A DNA stretch of 64,000 bases from NCBI RefSeq assembly GCF_022227845.1, contig NZ_JAJNQN010000009.1, positions 1-64,000 on the forward strand. The letters run 5' to 3'. Origin of the DNA: Ectothiorhodospira lacustris. Lineage in GTDB: Bacteria > Pseudomonadota > Gammaproteobacteria > Ectothiorhodospirales > Ectothiorhodospiraceae. Within the stretch, counting starts at the first letter, position 1. Each line of letters begins with the position of its first letter. The notes under the pieces were generated by a model. It had not been told where the DNA came from, ran no database searches, and saw only the letters and a list, made by a program, of their open reading frames with translations. Positions 15,459-24,760 of this stretch are shown here, piece after piece. The position numbers and the translations under genes are program-made.

Positions 15459-17621
15459 TTATCCGGAGAGTCGGGAAAGACCGCCAGGTTGCTGCCGTGC
15501 GTTTCTGAGGCGGAACACGGCAACGGCGGCGGCCAGCTGTTCCGCCTGATCCTCCAGGGATTCTGCCGCCGCGGCAGCTTCTTCCACCAGGGCGGCGTTC
15601 TGCTGGGTGACGTCATCCATCTGCGACACCGCTTGGTTGATCTGTTCAATGCCCTGGCTTTGTTCATTCGATGCCGCCGCGATTTCTGCGATGATGTCGC
15701 TGACACGTTTGATCGCCAGTATGATTTCCTCCATGGATGCGCCGGTTTCATGCACCAGTCGAGTGCCGTTTTCAACGATGCCGATATCTTCCCTGATCAG
15801 CGACTGGATCTCCTTTGCAGCGGCTGAAGAGCGCTGTGCCAAGGTGCGGACCTCACTGGCGACAACCGCGAAGCCTCGTCCCTGCTCACCCGCCCGTGCA
15901 GCTTCAACGGCAGCATTGAGTGCCAGGATGTTGGTCTGGAAGGCGATGCCGTCGATGACGCTGATGATGCTGGTCATCTTTTCCGAGCTTGCTGTCAGTT
16001 CGCGCATGTTTTCAATGGCTTGTCTAACTTTACGTCCTCCTGTTTCCGCCACCGTGTTGGCCTGATTGGCCTGTTGACTGGCCAGACGGGCGTTGTCGGC
16101 GTTCTGCCGGACGGTGCTTGTCATCTGCTCCAGGCTGGTGGCGGTTTCTTCCAGGCTGGCGGCCTGTTCCTCGGTCCGCTGCGATAGGTTGGTATTTCCC
16201 GTCGAGATCTGGCCGGCGCCCGTGCTGACGCTGAGCACTGATTCGTTGATCTGATGGATGATGTCGGACAGTTTTTCTGCGGTGTTGTTGGCCGATGTTG
16301 CCAATATCGCCAGGTCACCGGCATAGCGGCCTTCGACCCGCAGGCTCAGGTCGCCACGGGCCTGGGCGATCATGACCGTCTGGATCTCGTGGACCGCCTC
16401 TTCCAGGGCGCTCACGGAGTCGTTGACCATGTGCTTGAGTTTGAGCATCTGTCCGGCGGCTTCGGCCTCGATTCGGTGTCGAAACACCCCGGCCGCCACC
16501 TGCTCCATGACGCTGACGATGCCCTGTGTACTGTCATCCAGCGAATGCATCCCGGTCGAGGCATTTTCCAGCATGCGTCGGAACTCGCCCTGCACTCGAT
16601 TGGGGTCAATGGACACGCTGAATTCCCCGGCCCGCAAGGCTCGCATGACCTTGGCCAGTTCATCCATGGTGAGCTGGATGGTGTCGGCGCTTGCATTAAA
16701 GCCTTTCTTGAGGCTGTCCAGGTCGCCAGCATAATGACCTGTGATTCGCGACCCGAAGTCACCGGTCGCCAGGGCGTGAACTGCCGTGTTGACTTCTTCA
16801 AGGGCGTGTCGCTGGGATTCGAGCAGGGCGTTGAAGGCGGTGATCACGGCGCCGATCTCATCCTTCCCGTGGTAGATGATCCGGTCATTGAAATTACCCG
16901 TGCCGCGTACCCGTTCCACGGAGTCCACCAGCAGTTTCAGCGGTCCGGTGATGCCCCGTGTGATCAGGATGCCCAGCAGGGTGGCGAGCAGTACGCCGAC
17001 AATCACGGCCGCCAGGCTGATGCCTTCCAGCCACCGGGCCTGGGAGAGGCCCTTATCCACCTCCGATGCCGCTGCTCCCATGTTGAGTTGCACCAACTGG
17101 TCCAGTGCTTGAAATGCGGTTTCCTGATGGCGCAGGGTGTCCCCCATGGTGAGCGCGGCAATCTGGCGCCAGTGGGTCGTGAAGTCTCCCTGAGGGTCTG
17201 TGCGTCGCATCTCATCCAGTTCTTGGTGCAGGCTGAGGATGGTATTGTTGGCCTGCAGCCAGTTGGGCAGGGTGGTCTGAAAAGCCTCCCAGGCCGCTGC
17301 CTCGTCGGCGCTCTTGGGCAGTGCGTTATAGCGGTCGACCGCTTGACGGTATTCGGTGCGGGCATTGTCGATGGTCTGGTACTGTACGGCCCGCACCGCC
17401 TGCGTGGCGGTCTGATCCATGAGGGTGCGAAAACTGCTCACCACCTCGCCAAGCGCCACTTGCATCTCCAGTACCGTCTGCACCGCAGGAAGTCGCAAGG
17501 CCCCCAACTCGTTGATGGCGGACTCACTCTTGACCGCCCCCCAGTAGCCCAGGCCTCCCAGCGCAAGGGTGATGAGAGCAACGGTCGCGAAACCGGCGGA
17601 GATTTTTGCTTTGATCGACAT
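15459..17621 (-). CDS. methyl-accepting chemotaxis protein
   Basis: A transmembrane chemoreceptor of 720 residues. After a short cytoplasmic start and a first membrane helix (about 10-30) comes a helical periplasmic sensor of about 170 residues (four-helix-bundle type). A second membrane helix (GVLLATLLGILITRG) precedes a HAMP domain, two further HAMP-like segments, and the signalling domain with the conserved hairpin tip (about 545-565). The C terminus lacks a CheR/CheB-binding pentapeptide. The start MSIKAKIS at 17621 is preferred to a TTG/ATG 7 codons upstream. A 513-bp internal part is duplicated at 33578-34090. Confidence 0.95.
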   Translation of the reverse strand: MSIKAKISAGFATVALITLALGGLGYWGAVKSESAINELGALRLPAVQTVLEMQVALGEVVSSFRTLMDQTATQAVRAVQYQTIDNARTEYRQAVDRYNALPKSADEAAAWEAFQTTLPNWLQANNTILSLHQELDEMRRTDPQGDFTTHWRQIAALTMGDTLRHQETAFQALDQLVQLNMGAAASEVDKGLSQARWLEGISLAAVIVGVLLATLLGILITRGITGPLKLLVDSVERVRGTGNFNDRIIYHGKDEIGAVITAFNALLESQRHALEEVNTAVHALATGDFGSRITGHYAGDLDSLKKGFNASADTIQLTMDELAKVMRALRAGEFSVSIDPNRVQGEFRRMLENASTGMHSLDDSTQGIVSVMEQVAAGVFRHRIEAEAAGQMLKLKHMVNDSVSALEEAVHEIQTVMIAQARGDLSLRVEGRYAGDLAILATSANNTAEKLSDIIHQINESVLSVSTGAGQISTGNTNLSQRTEEQAASLEETATSLEQMTSTVRQNADNARLASQQANQANTVAETGGRKVRQAIENMRELTASSEKMTSIISVIDGIAFQTNILALNAAVEAARAGEQGRGFAVVASEVRTLAQRSSAAAKEIQSLIREDIGIVENGTRLVHETGASMEEIILAIKRVSDIIAEIAAASNEQSQGIEQINQAVSQMDDVTQQNAALVEEAAAAAESLEDQAEQLAAAVAVFRLRNARQQPGGLSRLSG

Positions 17622-17917
17622 CAAGGGCCGTCCTGGTAACAATCCGGGAAATCTGCACTACAGGCCAGAAATAATAGGCTTCAACGCCGTAGGATGCTCG
17701 CCCGCGGCAATCGCTCTTGATAAACCTCAATATGAAGCCGCAGGCTCAGGCTTCCTGCCAGCATATGGTTTTACCATGGAGTGCCGGAGCGACAGCGCAA
17801 TCCCAACCTGCACTTGCTCAGTGACGGGGGTGAGCGCGCTGCCGGCAGCGTGCTGCACCGGAACCGGTCCGGCCATTGCTTCGCTACCGGGCGCATCAAT
17901 TTGTCCCGCGACACGGG

Positions 17918-19075
17918 TCATTGAGGCACGACCTCCGACTCGACCACCAGGTCCAGCACGTAGATCGGCCCGTGCGGCATCTCTGAACCGTCAGCGGGTT
18001 CAAAGCGCTTGACACGCAACACGTTGCGGATGCCGGGTTCGTGCTGAAAACCCTCGATGTCTGCGGTGAAGGCCTGCCATTCGGAGGGTGTACCAGCCCG
18101 CAGTCCCCGCTCATCGAAGGTTTGCTCTCGCACCTGCAGGCACAGGCCGTCGCCTCGCATCGATGCCTCGCACGCCACCGCTTGCGGGGCAACCTCGAGA
18201 AAGACAGTCGTCGGGGCGCCGAACCGAGCCTCCGGGGTGAGTTCTCCCGTTAGCACCAGCGCATCGCCAGCCGGCGTGAGCAGAATCAGCCTGGGTTGCA
18301 CGCCGCGAACCACGACCGTCTCCAGCGGCTCTGCCATCAGCGCCGAAAGTGTCGCATCGGCTTCCATCAAGGGCGTTGCACAGGCCATCAGCGTGCCCAT
18401 CGTACCCGTCACTTCGAGCATGCCGTCGGCATCGGTCGCGAAGGCACCGCGAAATCCGTTGCAGCCGCCTTGCACGTGCAGATGCGATCCGGCGAAGTTG
18501 AACGCAAATGATCGTTCTGCCTCGACGAGCAGGGTGTCGATGCGCTGATTGGCAGCGTCGGTCGCATGGGCGAGTGTCCAGCGATGGTCCTCAAGAATGT
18601 CGCCTAGATTCTGCCGGGTACTGCGCCATTCCGGCCGCGACTGCGCGAGGGTCGCCTCGGCCCTGTCCCAAGCCGGCTGCGTCTGCCCGGTTTCGAGCAG
18701 CAGGAGACGACCCTCGCCTACGGCGTAGCGCTGTCCGGCTCCTTCGGCATCGAGCACAATGGTGTTGCCGTCAGGTTTCCATTCGAATTGTCCTCGTGCG
18801 GACGATGGCTCTGCGGCACGGACAAGTCGCCTTGTAACGATCTCAAAGCGGCCATCTGGTTCGAGTGTCAGTTGAGTGTGGATGCCGGCGCAGTCTGCGC
18901 AGGCCAGAAGGCCCTCGTACATTCCCGCCCAATCCAGCGCAACGCGGCTCGTGTGCATATCGATGACCGGGGCGGGGTCCTGCTCCGGGGACGGCGCTGC
19001 AGGAAGACTGGTGGTCTTGTCGGGTTGGCAACCCGCAACGGTGATCGCGAACAGGGCAAGCAGAAGGTATCGCAT
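17918..19075 (-). CDS. lipoprotein with NlpE-like, META and DUF4377-like domains
   Basis: A 385-residue envelope lipoprotein. The signal peptide ends in VAGC (Cys16). The NlpE-like part (about residues 50-150) has YEGLLACADCAGIHTQLTL, the CADC motif typical of copper-homeostasis/NlpE proteins. A META/HslJ-like domain (about 165-270) follows, with WTLAHATD and GGCNGFRGAF. The C-terminal 100 residues (VCLQVREQ-type pattern, here LCLQVREQTFDERG) resemble DUF4377. It starts 5 bases after the last Mrp-like gene, so it is the final gene of that operon. A role in sensing envelope stress is inferred. Confidence 0.85.
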   Translation of the reverse strand: MRYLLLALFAITVAGCQPDKTTSLPAAPSPEQDPAPVIDMHTSRVALDWAGMYEGLLACADCAGIHTQLTLEPDGRFEIVTRRLVRAAEPSSARGQFEWKPDGNTIVLDAEGAGQRYAVGEGRLLLLETGQTQPAWDRAEATLAQSRPEWRSTRQNLGDILEDHRWTLAHATDAANQRIDTLLVEAERSFAFNFAGSHLHVQGGCNGFRGAFATDADGMLEVTGTMGTLMACATPLMEADATLSALMAEPLETVVVRGVQPRLILLTPAGDALVLTGELTPEARFGAPTTVFLEVAPQAVACEASMRGDGLCLQVREQTFDERGLRAGTPSEWQAFTADIEGFQHEPGIRNVLRVKRFEPADGSEMPHGPIYVLDLVVESEVVPQ

Positions 19076-19080
19076 TGTCG

Positions 19081-20727
19081 TCAGACTCCTCTAAACAGTG
19101 TGGGGCCTGCAAAGAGCGCCGCCCCGATAAGAATGGTCAGCACCAGCAGCGACACACCCGCAGTGGGCCAGTCGCACAGGCGCCGTTCCACCCGCTCGAT
19201 CAGGTTTACGGTGACGCGGCCGGCGCGTGCGGTTCCGCTCCCCAACACCACGATATCACCCTCCGGCACGCGCGGCAGGACCCCACCGAAACGGCGCAGG
19301 GCGAGTACGAGGATGATACCCAGCATCACCGGCCAGGCGGCGACCCAGAGCGCCTTTAAGGTGAGACTCTGCGCAACGGTAACGCCCACAAGTGTGGTGG
19401 CCAACGCCCAGGGCAGGGCCACGGCCAGGAAGGCCATCAGTAGCCAGGGTACCAGCAGACCAGCCTTGGCCCTGGCAGTCGGGGACTCGGCGCGGGTGTC
19501 GGCGAGCCGGAACAGGAAATGCAGCATCAACAGGGTACTGCCTGCCGCCGCCACGGTGACGAGGATCACAACGAGCCCGTCCCCCAGCGGCGTCTTGGCG
19601 GCGAGTTTGGCCAGGGCGCCCCCCGTGAGCGGCAAACCGCCCAACGCGAGCGCCAATAACCCCGCGGGAAGCATCAGCGTCCAGGTGCGCCGCCCCCCCG
19701 AATGGGCGGCGACGCCGATGGCAAGGAACAGCGCCCCTTTCACCAGCACGTGGTGCGCGGCGAGGAAGGCGGCCGCCATGGCGGCCGTGGCATTGCCCGT
19801 CGCTAGACCCATGCCGAGAACCGCCGCCACGCCGCCCATCTGGCTTACGCTGGAGTAGGCCAGCACGGTCTTCGGGTTCTGCTGGGTGATGCCCACGAGC
19901 ACGGCGTAGAAGGCGGTCAGCAGCCCGATCACGGTCAGCGCCGTGCCCCAGCCGCTCAGGCCCGGGTCGAGAGGCAGGAACAGAATCAACCCGATCACGC
20001 CCGCCTTGATGATCGCGCCGCTCAGAACCGCCGAGGCCGGCATCGGGGCGGCTGGGTGTGCGATCGGTAGCCAGACGTGCAGAGGCAGCAGGCCTGCCTT
20101 CAAACCAAAGCCCGTGATCAGCAGCGCGACGATGTAATGCCGGGCGGGGTTTTCGGGCAGTGCCGCGACGACGTCCTGGATGGCAATGCTGTAACCCGGC
20201 GCATATGCGGCGAGCAGCGCGAAGGCGAGCAACAGGCAAACCTCCCCGAAGACCGCGAGGCCGATGTAGAGCACGCCGGCCCGGCGTGCCGCGCGGGTAT
20301 CGTCGTGCGCGACCAGGCCCCAGGCAGCCAGGCTCACGAGGGCAAAGGCGATGTAGAAGGTCAGCAGATCGCCCGCAACGAATACCCCAAGGCTGCCGCC
20401 CAGCGTCAGCAGCCACCACTGGGCAAAACGCCCGGCATTCGGATCCCGGCTCATGTAGCTTCGCGCATAGATCCCCGCGATCATCCAGAGCAGCGAGGCG
20501 GCGCCGAGCAGCACGGCTGCAACGGGATCAAGCGAAAAGGTCAGATTGAGGCGAGAATCGTCCAGCACCAGCGGTGCGGCGTCGTGGGCCAGCAGGGCTG
20601 CGGCCAGGCCGGGCAGCGGAGCCAGTCCGAGCAGCGCCAGCATGCGGGTGCGAACCCGCGGGGACAGGCAGGCCGCCAGCATCGCAAGCGGGACGGCCCA
20701 GGTGGCGATGAGCAGCGGGCCCTTCAC
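19081..20727 (-). CDS. mrpD2: Mrp antiporter subunit, MrpD/NuoN-like
   Basis: A proton-conducting membrane subunit of 548 residues, with about 14 hydrophobic helices and the NuoL/M/N core: LTFYIAFALVSLAAWGLVA, GLKAGLLPLHVWLPIAHPAAP (the conserved lysine and the HVWLP motif), and TVLAYSSVSQMGGV. It is a second, longer D-type subunit and may stand in for the N-terminal part of MrpA. The GTG start at 20727 overlaps the upstream stop as GTGA, implying coupled translation; the frame further upstream only shadows the preceding gene. The lipoprotein gene follows 5 bases after the stop. Confidence 0.88.
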   Translation of the reverse strand: MKGPLLIATWAVPLAMLAACLSPRVRTRMLALLGLAPLPGLAAALLAHDAAPLVLDDSRLNLTFSLDPVAAVLLGAASLLWMIAGIYARSYMSRDPNAGRFAQWWLLTLGGSLGVFVAGDLLTFYIAFALVSLAAWGLVAHDDTRAARRAGVLYIGLAVFGEVCLLLAFALLAAYAPGYSIAIQDVVAALPENPARHYIVALLITGFGLKAGLLPLHVWLPIAHPAAPMPASAVLSGAIIKAGVIGLILFLPLDPGLSGWGTALTVIGLLTAFYAVLVGITQQNPKTVLAYSSVSQMGGVAAVLGMGLATGNATAAMAAAFLAAHHVLVKGALFLAIGVAAHSGGRRTWTLMLPAGLLALALGGLPLTGGALAKLAAKTPLGDGLVVILVTVAAAGSTLLMLHFLFRLADTRAESPTARAKAGLLVPWLLMAFLAVALPWALATTLVGVTVAQSLTLKALWVAAWPVMLGIILVLALRRFGGVLPRVPEGDIVVLGSGTARAGRVTVNLIERVERRLCDWPTAGVSLLVLTILIGAALFAGPTLFRGV

Positions 20728-22208
20728 AGGCCGCGCCCGATGTGGACGATAGACAGGGAGGCCAGCGGCACCAGACCGACGCCGATCGAGAGTAGCGCGA
20801 GGCCGAGCACCAGCCGTTCCCCGCGCCGGTCCAGCGGGGAGCGCAGGCCCGGCGGCTCGTCCGACTGGGCCAGGGCACGGGAAAGCACGCGGAACAGGTA
20901 ACCGCCGGTCAGCAGTCCTCCCGACACGATGACCAGGACCCACCACCACTGCGCGCCCTCAATGGCGGCCCGCAACAACAACCACTTGGCCACGAAGCCG
21001 CCGCTTGGGGGCAGGCCCATGAGCGTGAAGCCGGCCAGCCCGAAGGCGAACACGGTTGTGGGCATTACGCGCCCGATGCTCCCCATATCCAGAATGCGGT
21101 CGTGTCCGATCGCCTTCGTGATCAGACCCGCCGCCAGACACATCGAGGCCTTGGCCAGCGCATGCGATACGGCTTGCAGTATCCCGCCCGTCCAGGCCGC
21201 GGTACCGAGTTGGGTGGCACTTGCCAGCGGGAAGGCCAGAAACAGGTAGCCCACCTGCGCCACCGTTGAATAGGCGATCAGCATCTTCAGTCGCGCCTGC
21301 CGCAGTGCAAGCGCACTTCCCACCAGGATCGCAGCCGCCCCCAGGGCCGCGAGCAGTTGGGCCGCCATCGGCGTCGCCACGCCGGGTAGCGCATCCACCC
21401 ACACTCGGATGATGAGTACGAAGGAGCCCTTCACCACCAGCCCCGAGATCAACGCGCTGGCGGCTGCCGGGGCACCGGCATGGGCGGCGGGCAGCCAGAT
21501 GTGTAGCGGGAACAGGGCGGTCTTCGTGAGCAGCCCCACGGTCATCAATGCGGCTGCCAACTGGGTCGCGGGTTCGACACGGACGCGCTCGGCGAGCAGG
21601 GCGATATCGAGCGTGCCGTAGGACCCGTAGAGCAGCGCCACGCCCAGCAGGAACAGGGCGGAGCCCAGCAGCGAGAAGAGGAGATAACGCAGGGCGGCGG
21701 TTAGGGCCTCCGCGCGTCCGCTCAGACTGACCAGCGGGACGGCACCGAGGGTGAGCAGTTCCAGTGCCACGAACAGGGTGAACAAGTCCGAAGCAAGAAA
21801 GACCGCGTTGAGTCCGGCCCAGACCGTCAGCAACAGAGTCCAGAACACCAGCGGTGCCCGGGTCTCAGGCATTCCACGTGGCACGCCGAAATCGGAACGG
21901 GCATAGAGTCCGGCCGCGCCGATCACGACCGCGGTGGTGGCCAGCATCACGATGGAGAGCCCGTCGGCACGTAGCAGCACACCCAGGGGAGGCGCCCACC
22001 CGCCCAGCACATATTCCAGTGCATCGCCGCGGCGAATCACGGTGGTGGCAATGGCGATGGCGACGCCGAGCCCGAGCGCAAGCAGCACGAGCCCGATCCG
22101 TTCCGCCTGCCGCCCCCCCAGTACCAGCAACAGCGGGATGCCGAGCACCGGCCCGAAGATCGCAAGGACCAGCAGTAAACCCTCGGGTGCCGCCATCACG
22201 GGACTCAT
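20724..22208 (-). CDS. mrpD: Mrp antiporter subunit D
   Basis: A 494-residue NuoN-like membrane subunit with about 14 helices. Core motifs are LFTLFVALELLTLGAVPLV (conserved membrane Glu), GLLTKTALFPLHIWLP, HAGAPAAASALISGLVVK, and MLIAYSTVAQVGYLF. These helices carry the protons exchanged for Na+ by multisubunit Mrp antiporters. ATG 22208 overlaps the mrpC stop as ATGA, and the GTG of the next gene overlaps its own stop as GTGA. Confidence 0.92.
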   Translation of the reverse strand: MSPVMAAPEGLLLVLAIFGPVLGIPLLLVLGGRQAERIGLVLLALGLGVAIAIATTVIRRGDALEYVLGGWAPPLGVLLRADGLSIVMLATTAVVIGAAGLYARSDFGVPRGMPETRAPLVFWTLLLTVWAGLNAVFLASDLFTLFVALELLTLGAVPLVSLSGRAEALTAALRYLLFSLLGSALFLLGVALLYGSYGTLDIALLAERVRVEPATQLAAALMTVGLLTKTALFPLHIWLPAAHAGAPAAASALISGLVVKGSFVLIIRVWVDALPGVATPMAAQLLAALGAAAILVGSALALRQARLKMLIAYSTVAQVGYLFLAFPLASATQLGTAAWTGGILQAVSHALAKASMCLAAGLITKAIGHDRILDMGSIGRVMPTTVFAFGLAGFTLMGLPPSGGFVAKWLLLRAAIEGAQWWWVLVIVSGGLLTGGYLFRVLSRALAQSDEPPGLRSPLDRRGERLVLGLALLSIGVGLVPLASLSIVHIGRGL

Positions 22209-22552
22209 GAATCACCGCCCTGGCCGTCGCTGGAGGCGGGCGGCTCGGGCCGCAGTGTCACCCGACCGGTCTCAGCGAACAGCCGGAGCATGATCGCCAC
22301 GGCGAGCGCGGTGCCCGCAAGGGCCATCATGATCGCGGTGATCACGAAGGCCTGGGGCACCGGATCCGCGGGGAACCAGGCTGCCGCACCCCGGCGGGCG
22401 ACCACGTCGAACACGAGGAACAGGCCACCACCCATAACGTTGAATGCAAGGATCTTGCGCAGCGGATGGGGCTGCACCAGAAGCCCGTAGAGACCCAGGC
22501 CCACCAGCGCGGCGCCGAGCAACCCATACAGAGAGGTGATGGTCAGTGTCAC
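22205..22552 (-). CDS. mrpC: Mrp antiporter subunit C (NuoK-like)
   Basis: A 115-residue protein with three membrane helices, similar in size to MrpC/MnhC and NuoK: SLYGLLGAALVGLGLYGLL, RKILAFNVMGGGLFLVF, and QAFVITAIMMALAGTALAVA. The GTG start at 22552 overlaps the upstream stop as GTGA. A longer upstream reading exists only as an overlap with the preceding gene. It is one of the invariant membrane subunits of the antiporter complex. Confidence 0.9.
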   Translation of the reverse strand: MTLTITSLYGLLGAALVGLGLYGLLVQPHPLRKILAFNVMGGGLFLVFDVVARRGAAAWFPADPVPQAFVITAIMMALAGTALAVAIMLRLFAETGRVTLRPEPPASSDGQGGDS

Positions 22553-23544
22553 CGTTCGCCCCGCTTCGCGTCTTGCGCTGTAGGCATGCCGGCCAGGGGC
22601 GGGGAGGGCGGTCGCGTGGGCGGCCCCTCCAGCAGCATGGCGAGCGTCACCGCCACCGTCAGCGTCATGGCCGAGTTGATCACGATGATGACCGGCCTTT
22701 CCCAGCCGGATGGGTAGGCGAGGAAGCCTTCGGCGAGTGCAAAGCCTGCGAACCCGGCAGTCAGAAACACGACCGGGCCCGACACCAGGGCAAGCCGCAG
22801 GGACAGGCGGCCGATCGCAGGTGCATCCACGAGGCCGGCCATGCGTGCGAGGATCCACATCGCCGCGAGGATCGCGCCGCCCTGGAAGGCGCCGCCCGGC
22901 TCATTGATGTCGTTCCACAGCAGGTAGATGCCGACCCCCACTGCGATCGGTGGCAGTAACCGGGCAAGAAATGTGAGTGCCTCGTTGTCCTGCCTTACGG
23001 GTGTCGGCCCGGGGCGTCCGCCCCACAGGGAATCCGGGGCCATGGACCAGACGGCCACCACCGCAATGAGCAGCACGACGTTCACCAGCAGCGTGTCGAT
23101 TGCCCGGTAGGCCATTAGTACCGCGGTGACCGGGTTGCCCACGCCCGTGGCGTGCAGGTTGTTGGCCGCGGCAGCCGGCGCCAGCGTGGGCGCAGGATCG
23201 GCCGGCATCAGCACCACGAGCGCGATCGCCGCCGAAACCGCGATGCAAAGCACGGCGATCAGCCCACGCAGGGCCGGGCCGGGGCGTTCCAGGATCGCGG
23301 CCCGCTCGCCGGCACGCATGCGCGTGGCGGCAGAGAGCAGCAGCACGCCGGTCATTGCGCCCACCGTTGCTGCGGTCAAGGCCACATCCACTGTGCCCAG
23401 GCGCACCCAGACCAAGCCCAGCAGCAGCCCGTAGGCGATAAAGCCCAGGGCTGCCGCAAAAGTGGCCTGCGCCACATGCGCCCGGATGGCGGCGGCCATG
23501 ATCAACACGACCAATCCGAACTCGATGGGCCCTGGACCGCTCAT
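22549..23544 (-). CDS. mrpB: Mrp antiporter subunit, DUF4040/MrpA C-terminal-MrpB fusion
   Basis: A 331-residue membrane protein joining a DUF4040/MbhD-like segment (residues 1-75, with YGLLLGLVWVRLGTVDVALT), an MbhE-like helix (about 90-115), and an MnhB domain. The MnhB part begins NPVTAVLMAYRAIDTLLVNV and contains the signature LWNDINEPGGAFQGGAILA (about 215-235). In many Mrp and Mbh complexes these are separate proteins or part of MrpA. ATG 23544 overlaps the stop of a 39-codon ORF as ATGA. No mrpE, mrpF or mrpG is found anywhere in the window. Confidence 0.88.
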   Translation of the reverse strand: MSGPGPIEFGLVVLIMAAAIRAHVAQATFAAALGFIAYGLLLGLVWVRLGTVDVALTAATVGAMTGVLLLSAATRMRAGERAAILERPGPALRGLIAVLCIAVSAAIALVVLMPADPAPTLAPAAAANNLHATGVGNPVTAVLMAYRAIDTLLVNVVLLIAVVAVWSMAPDSLWGGRPGPTPVRQDNEALTFLARLLPPIAVGVGIYLLWNDINEPGGAFQGGAILAAMWILARMAGLVDAPAIGRLSLRLALVSGPVVFLTAGFAGFALAEGFLAYPSGWERPVIIVINSAMTLTVAVTLAMLLEGPPTRPPSPPLAGMPTAQDAKRGER

Positions 23545-23660
23545 ACGCCGCCGGACCTCTGCCGCGCGAAACGTGCCGGCAGCTGGGCCACCGTGGCGCC
23601 CGCCAGTTGCACCAGGGACCAGATCACAGGCTTCTGTTGTACGGATAGACCGCGAAGCAT
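23541..23660 (-). CDS. 39-residue ORF coupled to mrpB
   Basis: A short frame starting ATG 23660 with a strong GGGGAGA ribosome site 5 bases upstream. It ends in TGA that overlaps the mrpB start as ATGA. The product begins MLRGLSVQQKPVIWSLVQLA and has a moderately hydrophobic middle and a basic end. No family recognised. It occupies the place where mrpE/F/G stand in related operons, so it may be a remnant, a leader that couples translation, or a small membrane subunit. Confidence 0.55.
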   Translation of the reverse strand: MLRGLSVQQKPVIWSLVQLAGATVAQLPARFARQRSGGV

Positions 23661-23676
23661 GTGAATCTCCCCTGCG

Positions 23677-24750
23677 TTATTGACTCAACATCCCGGTGCG
23701 ATAGGGGCTAATCACCATGCCGGCCTGTAGCCGGCCGACACCCGCGGAGACGATCCTCTGGCCACCGTGCAGCCCCTCCAGTACGACCACCGTGCCGTGG
23801 CTGGCCTCGCCCAGGGTCACCGGCTGGCGCTCGATCGCGTAGGTCTCCGGGTCGACCACCCAGACGAAAGCATCACCCGCCTCGGTTTCGCCCACCGCGC
23901 TCAGGGGAACACGTAATACGGGCCGGAGGTAGACGTTGGGGCGCGCGTAGACGGTCGCGGTCATACCGGGCAGCAGATTGATGTCCTCGGGCCGGTCGAT
24001 CGCCAGGGTCACCCGGAAGCTCTGGGTGACGGCGTCTGCTCGGGTGGCGATCTCGCTGACCCGGGCGGGAAACGCCCGGTCTGGGGCCGCGGTGAAGACG
24101 GCCTCGGCGACAGGCCTATCGCGCGGCAGTTCGCTCAAACGTCCCAACACCCGTTCGGGGAGATCGACGACCACCTCCAGCGCATCGGACGCCTCCAGCA
24201 GCAGCACCGGCTGGTCGGCCCGAACCCTCTGGTGGTTTTCGATCAGTGTGGCGGCGACGATGCCGTCGAAGGGGGCTGTGAGCGTTGCGTCCTCGAGGAT
24301 CTTGCGCGCCTGCGCGGTGCGCAGCGTCGCGATCTCGAACTCCGCCCGCTTCCGGTCCACTTCTGCCGGGGTCACCGGCGATACGGGCGACTCGGCCAGT
24401 CTCGAAAAGCGCAGGAAATCCGCTTTGGCAAGCGCCAGCCGGGCCTCCTCCAGGGCGACGCGATTTTTCAGGTCGCGCGGATCGAGCTGGGCCAGCAGTT
24501 CGCCGGTTGCGACCCGTTGCCCGGCGACCACCGGCCGTTCGCTCAGCAGCCCGGACACGGGAAAGGCCAGTTCCGAACGTCGGGTCGCCTGTACTCGCCC
24601 CGGCAGTTCCAGGATTTCCGCGTCAACCCCCACCACAAGTGTCTGCACCAGCGGTGCTCGCCCGGTCTCATCCAGGATGGTACGGGCGGCGGTCTGCGCC
24701 TGGGCCGTACCGACGTGCAGCAGTACCAACACCAGCAGGATCATTCTCAT
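23677..24750 (-). CDS. RND efflux periplasmic adaptor subunit
   Basis: A 357-residue membrane-fusion protein with a signal peptide (MRMILLVLVLLHVGTAQAQ), a barrel-sandwich hybrid split around a coiled coil (ELAFPVSGLLSERPVVAGQRV near residue 60; ATLTAPFDGIVAATLIENHQ near 150), a beta-barrel domain, and a membrane-proximal domain. It connects the inner-membrane pump to an outer-membrane channel; no TolC-type gene is present here. ATG 24750 has a GAGGAGGG site 4 bases upstream. The 39-codon ORF starts 16 bases after its stop. Confidence 0.9.
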   Translation of the reverse strand: MRMILLVLVLLHVGTAQAQTAARTILDETGRAPLVQTLVVGVDAEILELPGRVQATRRSELAFPVSGLLSERPVVAGQRVATGELLAQLDPRDLKNRVALEEARLALAKADFLRFSRLAESPVSPVTPAEVDRKRAEFEIATLRTAQARKILEDATLTAPFDGIVAATLIENHQRVRADQPVLLLEASDALEVVVDLPERVLGRLSELPRDRPVAEAVFTAAPDRAFPARVSEIATRADAVTQSFRVTLAIDRPEDINLLPGMTATVYARPNVYLRPVLRVPLSAVGETEAGDAFVWVVDPETYAIERQPVTLGEASHGTVVVLEGLHGGQRIVSAGVGRLQAGMVISPYRTGMLSQ

Positions 24751-24760
24751 GTTTCCCTCC

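Noticed and set aside
16254-17639. 461-codon + strand ORF opposite the chemoreceptor
   Set aside because: Antisense shadow of a gene with clear domains.
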